From Xenopus tropicalis (taxonomy: Eukaryota > Chordata > Amphibia > Anura > Pipidae), in NCBI RefSeq assembly GCF_000004195.4, contig NC_030677.2, positions 172,968,019 through 173,032,018 on the forward strand: a stretch of DNA of 64,000 nt. The letters run 5' to 3'. The notes under the pieces are model-generated. The model did no database searches, was not told the DNA's origin, and saw nothing but the letters and a program-made list of their open reading frames with translations. Positions 1-9,942 of the stretch are shown here, in pieces. Position 1 is the stretch's first letter, and every line of letters starts with the position of its first letter. Made by a program: the position numbers and the translations under genes.

Positions 1-243
1 GATTAAAGGATCTTTCCGTAATTTAGATGTCCATATCTTAAGTCTGCTAAAAATTATTTAAACATTAAATAAAATCTACAGGACTGTTTGTCACAAATAT
101 GGATTTATGCAGCTTAGTTTGGAGCAATTACAAAGTACTGTTTTATTTTTAAAGAGAAAAGGGACATCACTTTTAAAAATGGGAGATTTTAATTTTAAAA
201 TTTCTAGATAACTGGTCTCTGGATAATGGATCCTATACCTGTA
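1..243. mobile_element. MITE family A (GGTATGGG…TTATCC ends), truncated
   Basis: The body matches the copies at 13888, 38340 and 38663, including TTTCCGTAATTTAGAT and a right end of GATCCTATACCTGTAC. The left terminus lies beyond the window edge. It sits in apc intron 5. Confidence 0.75.
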
Positions 244-316
244 CTGGCAACACGAAGGATGACAAACAGGATAAAAATTCTACAACAGACACTAGAACTC
301 AGAAGAGCTGACTCAC

Positions 317-425
317 ATTTTCTGTAAGTGGGAGACTATCGATCCTCTTGGTAAGGTTCTGAAGTTGGGCATAGTACCAGCGCTTTTCTTTTTCTTCCTT
401 TTCATGCTCAGCAATAAGTAATAAC
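317..425 (-). CDS. apc: APC coding exon 5 (residues 141-177)
   Basis: The exon is 109 nt, the same length as the human exon. It opens with the third base of the Arg141 codon and ends in phase 0 after Asn177. Visible peptide pieces are KEEKEK, WYYAQLQNLTKRIDSLPLTEN. The acceptor is TAG at 426-428 and the donor is GTGAGT at 311-316, read on the minus strand. The segment after Arg141 reads LLLIAEHEKEEKEKRW, where human APC has SLLLADLDKEEKEKDW, so the first half has diverged while the WYYAQLQNLTKRIDSLP core is conserved. This part of APC follows the first coiled coil. The next exon lies outside the window. Confidence 0.97.
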
Positions 426-960
426 CTAAGATGAAGATGGATATAAATGTATAATGCTGCTTGATGCAGAAATGCAAAGGCAATCAAAATGTATCAAAAA
501 TCTATACTAATGGATGGGAAACATTTATATGTATATAATATATATTAATAGTTAGCCTACCACTATATAGATCAATAAAGACATGCAACTGTTAATAAGT
601 AAAAATACTGATATATCCATATAGTAATAAATAAGTCAGTATATAATTTCACTACTATAACTGTAAATGATCCAAATGGGTATGCTGTCAAATAAAGCAC
701 TAATAGTGGTTACTCTAAATACATTATGAAACTAATTAAAAAAAAATCATACATAAATTAATAAACTAAAACTGCGATATAAAAGTGATGACAGTGGCTA
801 CTATGTTATTGAACTATAAAGGGTGGTACTATTTCACTAGATCCCTGCACTAACACCAAAAAAAAAACATTTGACTGTATAATATACACGCCATTTTTTT
901 TCATTTTACAGGAAAACATGCTGAGGACAGCATGTGACAGTACTTTCATTGTATACACAA

Positions 961-1198
961 AGGGGCATATTTATTATGCTGTGTAAAACTAATTCGCTGA
1001 AAAACCGGAGTAAAAAGCTGTGTAAAAATAAAGGAAAAGATCACCATCTGAACGCTGGATATTACACAGTTATTTTCCATAAGTTCCAGTGGAAGAAAAA
1101 AACGCGTAAAACAATTTCGCCAATTTTACACGGCGAAGCGTGGCGATGTGTGGCGAATTTTCTCGCCGTTTTTTACAAAGCATAATAAATATGCCCCT
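961..1198. mobile_element. Palindromic MITE ('GGGGCATATTTATTATGC')
   Basis: The termini AGGGGCATATTTATTATGCT and the reverse complement at the right end form near-perfect inverted repeats. Related hairpins occur at 34300-34487 and 55156-55252. Confidence 0.75.
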
Positions 1199-1199
1199 A

Positions 1200-1620
1200 A
1201 ATCTGCTGTGTAGATACAGCGGGGAGCTGGGCACATAGCAAGAGGACACAGCCGGGTGAATCTGTAGGGGAGCCAGAGGAAGCCGGAGAAAGCTGCAGGG
1301 GAGTTGGAGGAAGTCGCTGAGGGTGGAGCTGGAGAATGCTGGGTGGAGCTGTGCAGATGCAGGGGGGAGCCGGGGCACATATTAAGAGGGGGGGGGGAGC
1401 CGCAGGAAGTCACTGGTGGGGGGGAGCTGGAGGGAGTCGGAGGATGCTGGGAAGGACGCTGGAGCATGCTGGCTACCAATATTTTAGGGGGGCCATGGCT
1501 ACCCATGTTATAGGGGGCCCTGGCTACCCATGTCTATGTGTCCTTTATAATGATGGCAGGGGCCATTGGGGGGCAGGGCGTGGGAGGAGGACGGCCCAGA
1601 AAATTTTGCTGTGAGGGGCC
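1200..1620. repeat. G-rich degenerate repeat tract
   Basis: An imperfect repeat of units resembling GGGGAGCTGGAGGAAGTCG, with runs up to G10. The open frames in it are low-complexity. It has G-quadruplex potential on the plus strand, which is the non-template side for apc only in the opposite sense. Confidence 0.55.
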
Positions 1621-1955
1621 CCGTGATTTCTGTCAGACTAGAAGCAATAATAAGGAACTCTGATATAAATTAATGAGATAAGTATCATCCTTTAATCAGA
1701 AAGGTAACAATAAAGTATGTGTGAATATGAAATAATATATTATATATAACAATTCTGTCCCTATATCTGCATAGCCAGGTTGAGTATCCATGTATTTTTC
1801 TATATGGAGCCTAGGTTTAGTTAACAAGATGTAGGCCTTAGTTATTCAGAAAGAATACAGAGACTGATTTATGTAAAAGGCAATTTTGAAACATCCCTAA
1901 AGGCCCATATTAAATAACACATTCATATTTCGACTTTCATCAGAATTCAGCTTAC

Positions 1956-2157
1956 CTTTCCTTCTCAAGTTCTTCCAGATACCCAGTACTTTCTCTGCTT
2001 CCATTTAAAAGGCCTCTTCTTTGAAAGGAACCCACAGGGACCGGACTGCATTCACCCGAATGACCAGAGAGAGAGCCTTCCCTGCTTCCGTAAGAACGCA
2101 TAGACATCTTTGGCCTAGTCTTGCCTGCAGGGAAGTTACTGCTGTCTAAATTTAGTT
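1956..2157 (-). CDS. apc: APC coding exon 4 (residues 74-141)
   Basis: The exon is 202 nt, the same length as the human exon. It starts with two bases of the Glu74 codon and ends with two bases of the Arg141 codon (AG|G). Diagnostic peptide pieces are ELNLDSSNFP, SYGSREGS, SGECSPVP and NGSRESTGYLEELEKER. The acceptor is CAG just above 2157 and the donor is GTAAG at 1951-1955. Compared with human APC, several serine-rich positions differ: for example GSLSGHSGECSPVPVGSF here against GSVSSRSGECSPVPMGSF. The last helical piece, GYLEELEKER, is unchanged. Confidence 0.98.
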
Positions 2158-3007
2158 CTGTAAAGTTAAAAGGGCAGACAAAGAGAAAAAAAAAATGAGT
2201 AATAGAAAAAGGGTCTAAAGGGTACATAACAAGTTTTAGTTTTGCAGATTTGCAATGAATCCCTGTATGTGCCATAAACACGGTGGTCATTTATAAACAC
2301 CAGGCAAATTTGCTCCTGGGCAGCACCCATGGCAACAAATCAGATGCATGTTTTCACTGTGCTATTGGCAGCTGGCTGAAAAAGCCAATCACTCATTGGT
2401 TGCTATGGTGCAAATTTGCCCAGTATTTATAATAAGCCTTAATAATGATTGAAGGATTTAGGGGAGCTTGATTTTTTTTGCTTCCAGTTTCTTGATGCCA
2501 AAATACAATTTTGTCGCAGTGGGGAAAAATTTTTTGTCATTATTTATTTTGCAATAAAACCGGGACAACTGGAATGCAAAAAATATGCCATCTAAAACCT
2601 GTCGAGATCATGTAGAAGTCAATGGCAGATGTCCCTTTTACAAATGGAAGATATTTCTTTGCTTCTTGGTTTTAGAGGTTTTCGACACTGGCTTTTGTTG
2701 GGCTTTTTAATTTTTTTGTGTTCGTGCTTTTTCAATTTGGATCTTTTAAAAAAAATGACTGACTTTTGTAGAAATGAACTTGGTCATGGTTTCAAAAACT
2801 ACAAAAACCACAAAAATCAGAATGTTAATAAATGCCCCCCTTAATTTGCGACAGTTGTTGCTGTTTTCAGTTCTGTCAGATATATATGCCATTACCTATC
2901 CATGTAATTTCCTGTCCTGTTGGTAAATGTAAATGAATGTGCAAGTGTATGTTTTAATGGTGCTTGGAAAAAACCAAATAAAAATGAAAAATGTAAAATG
3001 CTGTTAC
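2158..3007 (-). other. apc: apc intron 3
   Basis: About 850 bp. It contains one CCAAT-rich palindromic MITE (2291-2447). Otherwise it is AT-rich with no further coding sequence seen. Confidence 0.9.
2291..2447. mobile_element. CCAAT-rich palindromic MITE
   Basis: The left end TTTATAAACACCAGGCAAATTTG is mirrored by the right end CAAATTTGCCCAGTATTTATAA, and an inverted 'GGCAACAAATCAG / CATTGGTTGC' pair lies inside. A related short element with similar words lies near 42270-42405. Confidence 0.6.
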
Positions 3008-3092
3008 CTTTAAGACGCTCCAGCAGATCAATCTGGCCAGAAGAAGCCATTGCCTCATCCTCGATACTTCCTTGTAGCTGCTTGAGAACCTC
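3008..3092 (-). CDS. apc: APC coding exon 3 (residues 46-74)
   Basis: The exon is 85 nt, matching the human length. It encodes EVLKQLQGSIEDEAMASSGQ followed by IDLLERLK, which equals the human sequence as I know it. The acceptor is CAG immediately above 3092 and the donor is GTAACA below 3008. It begins in phase 0 after Lys45 and ends one base into codon 74. The exon carries the end of the N-terminal homodimerisation coiled coil. It is the exon to which the longer human isoform from an alternative start is spliced. Confidence 0.98.
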
Positions 3093-3796
3093 CTGCATTA
3101 AACATACAATCAGTATTCAGGTAGCCATCATTTTGCTTATTAAACAAAGGATATAAAAAGAACGGAAGAAAATCCATTTTTAATTCAACATTACTCTATA
3201 CCTTATACCTCAAATCCAAAGAAGTTACAGTGCTGTATTAATTGAGGTAGTTGACATCAGCAAGGCAAGGCCACCATAAAGCAATGCTTTATTATTAGTA
3301 TTATTCCTGGTTTTTGCATTATGCTTCGAAATACAGGGCAACAGATTTAATCCCATTTTATGTCCACTATAATGCACAGTCAAGAGGATGAAGACCCTAG
3401 GGAACCAGTGTTGGATTTTCTTTCCAATGACCTTGCGTATGGAACACTAGTACATTGATTATACTATATAACAGCAGATACAGTATCATAGAAGGTTTAC
3501 AAGTACAATTCCTTCAAGGACACATAAGCTTTCCTTCTGCTGTGATTTTTTAACAAAGAACAACACATTTTGAATTCATTTATATATAGTAACTATTTTT
3601 AATGACAGAAGATAAAATTTCCTACTTACATCCGCTTAAATAAATAATCTCATTAAAGCAAAATGTTAATGTGATTCTAAACATAAAATAATTGGCAGAC
3701 AAGAATCCCAGAAATGCATTGTAGGTCCCCCAAGGATATCATCAGATACACAACAAATGCAATGGCTTTGTTATCGGACCAAAATGTTCTAACCTG

Positions 3797-4258
3797 TCTA
3801 AAGCTGGCCATACACGCAACGATACTATCGTACGAAAGCTCGTTTCGTACGATATTCGGTGCGTGTATGGCATGTCAGCGAGTCGACCGATATTGCAGGA
3901 AGCTGCTGATATCGGACGACTCGCCGATTGGCCAGGTTAGAAAATTTTGATCGGGCGCCATAGAAGGTGCCCGACCAAAATCTGCCGTCAGGGCTGAATC
4001 GGCAGAAGGAGGTAGAAATCCTATTGTTTCTACCTCCTTATCTGCTGTTTCAGCCCTGAATGTGTGTGGCGGATCAGACGATGTTTCGTGCGACCGATGG
4101 TCGCACGAAACATTGTCAGATCGCCACGTGTATGGCCAGCTTAATTGACTAAACGACCAATCGTCATGGTCGAAAATGATCGGGATGATAATTCTGGAGC
4201 CCTCATGAAGTTATACGTTTCGTACAATTATATTGGTGCATGTATGGCCAGCTTTATA
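3797..4258. mobile_element. T2/Kolobok-like MITE, 'TAAAGCTGGCCATACACG' type, with partial second copy
   Basis: The inverted ends CTAAAGCTGGCCATACACG and CGTGTATGGCCAGCTTAA bound 3797-4145. A second right end, ATGTATGGCCAGCTTTA, follows to about 4258. Internal palindromes such as TTCGTACGATA and TGCGACC…GGTCGCA are present. The open frame in it is a shadow. Confidence 0.7.
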
Positions 4259-5987
4259 GTGTACCCTATCAAAGCCAATACATACTAATTTTCTAACTGT
4301 AAATTCAGCCTTGCCAGATCACAATGTCAATAAGGGATCGTACTCACAAGCTTTTTTGTTTATGTGCTCATTGTGCTTTTGAAATGCAGGTTTGAGTGCA
4401 CCTAAATGCATTCACTAACTGATTCTGTTATATTCTGCCTGGTTGTACTCATAAGTGATCAGCTGCATTATTAGACACAACATTCTGCATTTTCTTAAGC
4501 TTGAAATGTGAACATAATTCAGTGGAATAGAGGGTTTCATTTGTAATGGACAAAAATGCACTTAGCTGCGCATGAAAAAAATGCATATAAATGTGTATAA
4601 TGTGCTTTTAATGTGCTCAGCATGTATTTGTAAATGCATTAAAAAAAAACTGCACAAGCCCTAAAGTAACCAATACTTCTAACTTGTACAGTGTATTGGA
4701 ATAAACACCAAAATCTGTCCTCACATTCTGTCCTCTACCTGCATCTCTTGCCCAATCACAAGCCTTTTTTATAACTCACTGTAGCTCACTTTCTTGCATA
4801 CTGTTGTGTTTACCTTATCTGACATGTCTCACTCACCACTTAAAACACCTTTACCTATTTATTTCATTCAGTGTGTTTTCTCCCTCTCTGTATTGTGTCC
4901 ATTTGCCCACAGACACTCCCATCATCATTCTTAATACAGAGTGATTCAGTCCCTCAACATCAGAAGTGACACCTCAAAGCCATGTCTGTATGCAAGTAAA
5001 ATCTCCCTGTACAGTGTAAGATACTTCATAATAAACTGGATCCTGGCAGGTAGTTGGTGCATAGTTATTGTCTACCAGATAGTCCAGACTGAGAATCAAA
5101 ATAGGCCCTGGCATTTCAAGTACACAGAGGCCCAAACAACCCAACCCACCCCCACATTCCCAATAAATAATGACATTTTACAGATCGCCAGTCCAGGCCT
5201 ACTTACAAGGTATTAATAGCATTCATTTTACCTTTTTTTGTGATGGAGGCAAATTTGTTAACATGTAAATGATATATACCATTGCACTCAATCTATATTT
5301 TACTATATGTAGATAAAAGAAAGATGATTTAACATTTACAGATGCTTTAGAAAAAGCTTGTGCATTTTTTAGTACTTCATAAATATTAAGACTGTCCATT
5401 GTGATGCCTACAGCTGAAAGCATCATGTCAGGCTGGAAGCTTCATGTGCTGACACTTCACAGTTGGTGGCGAAACCAAAGTATGCACATCTTCTGCCCTA
5501 TGTTTATCTGTGCTGAGGATATGGATTGCTAAGCAAAGAACTTTCTCTGTAGTCTGCCAACTATGATTGATAGCTAGACTCCAAGAAGCGTTCTGCTCTG
5601 CAATAAACAGAACACAGTTTCCAAAAGGAGGCCGAGCTTTTAAGAACACTGCATCAAAGTTATAATGACTAAGTCAGTATTTAATGTGATGATATATTCA
5701 TTTGCTCAATACAGCATCATGTATATTATTATACATTTGTATTGTACTTGAATGCAGTACAACAATATAACTGAAATACTGTAGAACCCCTTTTTAGATT
5801 TTGGGGACCAGAAAAAAAGATGTAAAATCCAGGAAATGTATTACGCATTATACTTTGGTTGGACTAAATAAATTGGTGTAATACAAGGGAAAACTTAAAA
5901 TCACAAAAATCACAAAATCCCTGCACAAAAATCGATTACATGAAGTGCTGGATGTTAAGAGACAAGAGGGTAGAATTTACAGTCTAA

Positions 5988-6190
5988 GGGCAGTGACACA
6001 TGGGGAGATTATTTGCCATGCGACAAATCTCCCCGCAATGCCATCCCACCAGCTAGAATGTAAATTGCCGGTGGGATGGCATACACAGTGCCGGGATTTG
6101 CCGAAGTTGCCTTGAGAGGAAACTTCGGGTGACTTTGGCAAATCGTGGCACCGTGTCGCACACCGACTAATCTCCCCATGTGTCACTGCA
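5988..6190. mobile_element. Palindromic MITE family C ('GGGCAGTGACACATGGGGAGATT')
   Basis: The ends GCAGTGACACATGGGGAGATT and AATCTCCCCATGTGTCACTGC are inverted repeats. Internal inverted pieces are ATGCCATCCCACC and GGTGGGATGGCAT. Other copies lie at 12522, 14303, 27497 and 53031. Confidence 0.75.
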
Positions 6191-6278
6191 GGGTAAATGC
6201 TAGGCACAAGTAGGAGGGATTTTTTCATAGATCTGTAATGAGTAATGAGTAAAGGGGGTAGTGCCTTAAGATGTATTA

Positions 6279-6345
6279 TTAAAGCAGAAGGAAAGGCTAA
6301 ACTACTGGGGGGGGGGGGGGGGGGGGGGTGCCAAATGTTAGGGAA
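6279..6345. mobile_element. T2-like MITE fragment with a G22 run
   Basis: TTAAAGCAGAAGGAAAGGCTAA followed by a G run (6307-6328) and GTGCCAAATGTTAG matches the left end of the element at 16576. There the run is only GGGGG, so the poly-G tract has expanded inside the repeat. Confidence 0.65.
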
Positions 6346-6361
6346 AAGACCCATTAATAAT

Positions 6362-6985
6362 ATAGGAATCTATGTGGGATGTGTGTAACCTTAAGTATGC
6401 AGTGCAGTTTTGGGCTCCAGTCCTTAAGAAGGATATTAATGAGCTGGAGAGAGTGCAGAGACTGCAACTAAATTGGTAAAGGGGATGGAAGATTTAAACT
6501 ATGAGGTTAGACTGTCAGGCATGCGGTTGTTTTCTTTGGAAAAGAGGCGCTTGCGAGGGGACATGATTACTCTGTACAAGTACATTAGAGGGGATTATAG
6601 ACAGATAGGGGGCGTTCTTTTTTCCCATAAAAACAATCAACACACCAGAGGCCACCCCTTTAGATTAGAGAAACAGAGCTTCCATTTGAAGCAGCGTAGG
6701 TGGTTTTTCACAGTGAGGTTGGGGAATGCCCTTCCTAGTAATGTTATTGTAATGGCAGATTCTGTTAATGCCTCTAGGAGGGGGCCTGGATGAGTTCTTG
6801 AACAAGCATAGTATCCAAGCCTATTGTGATACTAAAATCTACAGTAAGTATTGATGTTGGTATATATGGTTTATGTATGCGAGTTTATAGATAGGTCAGT
6901 ATAGGTTTGTGGGTGCTGGGTTTACTTGGAAGGGTTGAACTTGATGGACTCTGGCCTTTTTTCAACCCCATGTAACTATATGGAG
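6362..6985 (+). pseudogene. CR1-like LINE 3' fragment
   Basis: The reading includes EDLNYEVRLSGMRLFSLEKR, RLRGDMITLYKYIRG and VRLGNALPSNV…ADSVNA. This is the usual C-terminus of CR1/L2-group reverse transcriptase polyproteins, broken by frameshifts. It ends with the typical tail TTTTTTCAACCCCATGTAAC. A shorter inverted copy of the same tail lies at 37607-37925. Confidence 0.75.
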
Positions 6986-8161
6986 ATTGTGGTCTAGCAG
7001 GAATCTTGATCCCGTGATCAACTTGTACACTGCGATTGATGTCTTGGGCGCCACTGCTTTATTATAAAATATTGGGGAACTAAACAGATTCTCAATAAAC
7101 CTTTATAAACTTAGACATGCAAGCCAGGCTACAGCTAACCCGCGTCTGTTCAAATTTGTAGGTTCAGTATCAGAGCACGTGCAAGCCATTACAGATAAAA
7201 AAGTAATAGCCAATTCATGACAGGGAAAACCCTGATCAACAGATGCAGACATTTTAAGGAGAGTTCTCATTACTCAGTTGAGAGAGAACGCTACAAAAAT
7301 AGGTTAAAAATAGGTAAATAGGTTAATACAACCAGAAGGCTGTGAGAAAGTATACAACAATAAAATCTGCTGTAAACAATGAGTGAGCTGGCTTTATTAC
7401 AGTACTAATCACATTTAGATTCTGCCTATGTATTACGGGAAGGCATGAGCAGCTCCTATTGGGGACTAGCCTGTATGGCATACTCTGATGCTGTCATCAT
7501 GCTTAAACTGTGCTAAAACCAGTCAGCTAGAAATAATACAACATTTAGTTAGCATATGCTGTGTTTAGAACAGGTTTGATTACAGGCTTCCTTTAAGGCC
7601 AAATTTACATTAAATAATTAGAATCTTTCTGTACTTTTCAGTATTTGTGTGGATATAATTTCTAAATGACAGATATATTTTCTGGAAATCAGACGGATAC
7701 CGAGTCCCAGAATCAATCGCTTCAGTATGAAAAAAGGTAAAGAAGTGGTTGAAGTACTTTGCCAGGCCTAGGGCTCTTACGCACAAGTGTTTCCCTTGCC
7801 CCATAGGCCCATAGGCCCTCCAATTTGCTTTTTTTCCTCCCTTTTTTGTTCTGTTCCAATACACACAAAGGGAATAAACATGTGTATAGCAAAACATGTG
7901 TTACTGCAATACTTTTCTGTGAGATATACTTTATTTTCTGGAAAAATTTCTGGGGTGCCAACAATTTGGGCCATGACTATCTTCTAAACTGGGTGCTTGT
8001 GTGCAGACAGAGGTTATGATACCTGCTCAAAAATGTTTGTATTGATTCACAACTCAGAACATTTGCGCCTTCTGTACAGAAGAAATTCTTATTTTCTGCA
8101 GTCCACTGTTACATTATGCCAGGGTGAATTAGCTTCTTGTAGGCATTAAGAAAAAACCTAC

Positions 8162-8296
8162 CTTCATGTTTGATGCCTCACTCTCTAGTTTTGTAAGATG
8201 ATTGGAATTGTCTTCTAATTCTTGTCGAAGGTTTGTATTCTCCATCTTCAGTGCCGCCACTTGCTTTAACAACTGGTCATACGAAGCAGCAGCCAT
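8162..8296 (-). CDS. apc: APC coding exon 2 with the initiator ATG (residues 1-45)
   Basis: The start codon is at 8296-8294 (minus strand) with A at -3 and G at +4, a good Kozak context. The product begins MAAASYDQLLKQVAALKMEN and ends SEASNMK, 45 codons as in human APC. The heptad-like spacing of leucines fits the parallel dimer coiled coil formed by about the first 55 residues. The donor is GTAGGT at 8156-8161. The exon extends 18 nt upstream as 5' UTR to 8314, where a TAG acceptor follows a pyrimidine-rich stretch. The start is secure because the upstream frame is closed and the alignment begins at this Met. The frame also hosts the end of an overlapping upstream ORF (8266-8314). Confidence 0.98.
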
Positions 8297-8314
8297 GCTG
8301 GGCTACCCCCAGGC
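8266..8314 (-). promoter_or_regulatory. Overlapping uORF, 3' part, in APC exon 2
   Basis: If exon 1A is spliced to exon 2 at 8314, the frame opened by the first exon 1A ATG reads through the 18-nt UTR and across the APC start. It stops at TAA (8266-8268), 31 nt into the overlap with the APC CDS. The whole uORF has 28 codons. Such an overlapping uORF would be expected to force leaky scanning and lower APC translation. The frame and stop are seen directly; the repressive role is inference. Confidence 0.72.
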
Positions 8315-9747
8315 CTACACAAATAAAATTATGGAAGATTTTTAAAAATTAATAATACAAATTTTTAAAGCACCAAGTATACAGTGTTCTCATTTCATCA
8401 GTGAGTGGGAGGTAAATTACTGTGGATTCTTACTGCAAAAAAGAAGCTGAACAGAAGATCCGACATATTATTGTATTAATTTTACATAAAGTCCACTTAA
8501 TTAATTAGAAGTGCAAAAGAAAAATATGGTTCACCCCTTGTGTTAAGCCTGTGCTATTATGGCATATATTGGCAATATTGTACTTTTCTTTATAGTATAG
8601 GGCTCAGCATATTCAAGCCTTAAAAGAGACACTCTGACATGAATCCAAAGAGTGCTGCTTTGCTTTAGAGTGAGGCAGATACTGATATATACACACCCCA
8701 GTGACCAAGAGTATAGACACTTTTGCCCCAGCCACACACCCACTATTCTATGAACCTAGCATCTTAACAGGGCAATAAAACCAACATCTTATCAGATATT
8801 GTGCAGTTACTGCACAAGTTTATAGCACATTTCACCTACACTGTTTAACTGGAAATACAATTTACACATTGTTACAAAATGTACAATTAATGTGTTGCAG
8901 TTAGCAACATGCTAATGATTTCTGTAACATTTTACTTCTTCGAATACATTTATATCAATTTACCAACATAACAATTACTAGTATAACTAGTTCCAATATT
9001 ATCATTATAGCATGTCCAAGTAGTAAATGTTACTTAAGAGCTTTATAAGTTGGATGTGGGTCTTATTTAGGACTTCATAAAGTTACATTAGCTGTGACAG
9101 ATACAGTCTCCAAGACATACCAATACACAAAATTATATGGATAAATAAGGCTCTCAACTAGAATACACTATGTAAATATAATCACCAGTTATAAAATGCA
9201 AATACAACTCAAAGTATATATTTCCTTTTAGCTTATTCTGTTTCTTATTCTTCAAGCCACAATCCTGACATAATTTATGTGTTTTAGCATCACTGGCTAC
9301 AAGAAAATGTAATCTGCAGGCAAATGGGATTCACTGGTGCAAAAGTAGGCCACGGCTGGCAGGCACGAGAAAATTGCAAATGATGGATTAAATATTGCAA
9401 TCTGAACTGCTCTGTGTAACATAAGCCTTGAGGCTAGATTCATCAGTGGTATGAGGGGCATCAGTGAGAATTTAGCATGGCACACTTACTTTTTTAGGAA
9501 TGACATGTAAATTTATTCTTCTTACAGCAGCAATTAAGAAAACAGAAAGTATATGCATATACATTTACCTATCTACCACCAAATGCAGCCTCTAGGAAAT
9601 CAGGTTTGTTTAATAAATTAGCATTGTGTTTGTAAGTGGGATAACATAATATGTGGTGAGACATGCAGCTGCTGTTAAACTACAACTCCAGCATCTAAAG
9701 TCAGCCTTGCTTCAGTAACAGCTAAACGGATGCAGCTTAGACATTCT

Positions 9748-9942
9748 TAGGCTAGTGCCACACAGTGCTAATCCTGAGCCTGCGGAGAGAATATTGGCAG
9801 CAGCCTCCTACTTTACTTGCACCCGGAAGCATTGTCTGTGCCCAGGTGCAGGAAAGGTGGGTGGATGGGGCCAATGTAGAGGATAATTCTCAGCCTGGGT
9901 TTTCTGCATGCTGAGAATTGGCCGTGTGTGGCACTAGGCTTA
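9748..9942. mobile_element. Palindromic MITE ('TAGGCTAGTGCCACACAG')
   Basis: The left end TAGGCTAGTGCCACACAG and right end GTGTGTGGCACTAGGCTTA are inverted repeats about 195 bp apart, in apc intron 1. Confidence 0.65.

Larger units (their letters stand above)
426..1955 (-). other. apc: apc intron 4
   Basis: About 1.5 kb. The part next to exon 5 (430-900) is AT-rich and unremarkable. It is followed by a palindromic MITE (961-1198) and a G-rich tract (1200-1620). The rest is AT-rich without recognisable coding sequence. Confidence 0.9.
3093..8161 (-). other. apc: apc intron 2
   Basis: About 5.1 kb. It holds a 'GGCCATACACG'-type MITE (3797-4258), a 'gtgacacatgg' palindrome (5988-6190), a short MITE fragment with a G22 run (6279-6345) and a CR1-like LINE 3' fragment (6362-6985). 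The stretches 3100-3790, 4260-5980 and 7000-8160 are AT-rich with no gene, RNA gene or clear repeat that I can name. Confidence 0.88.

Noticed and set aside
1070..1614. Pro/Ser-rich and Gly-rich frames on both strands
   Set aside because: Produced by a G-rich degenerate repeat inside apc intron 4.
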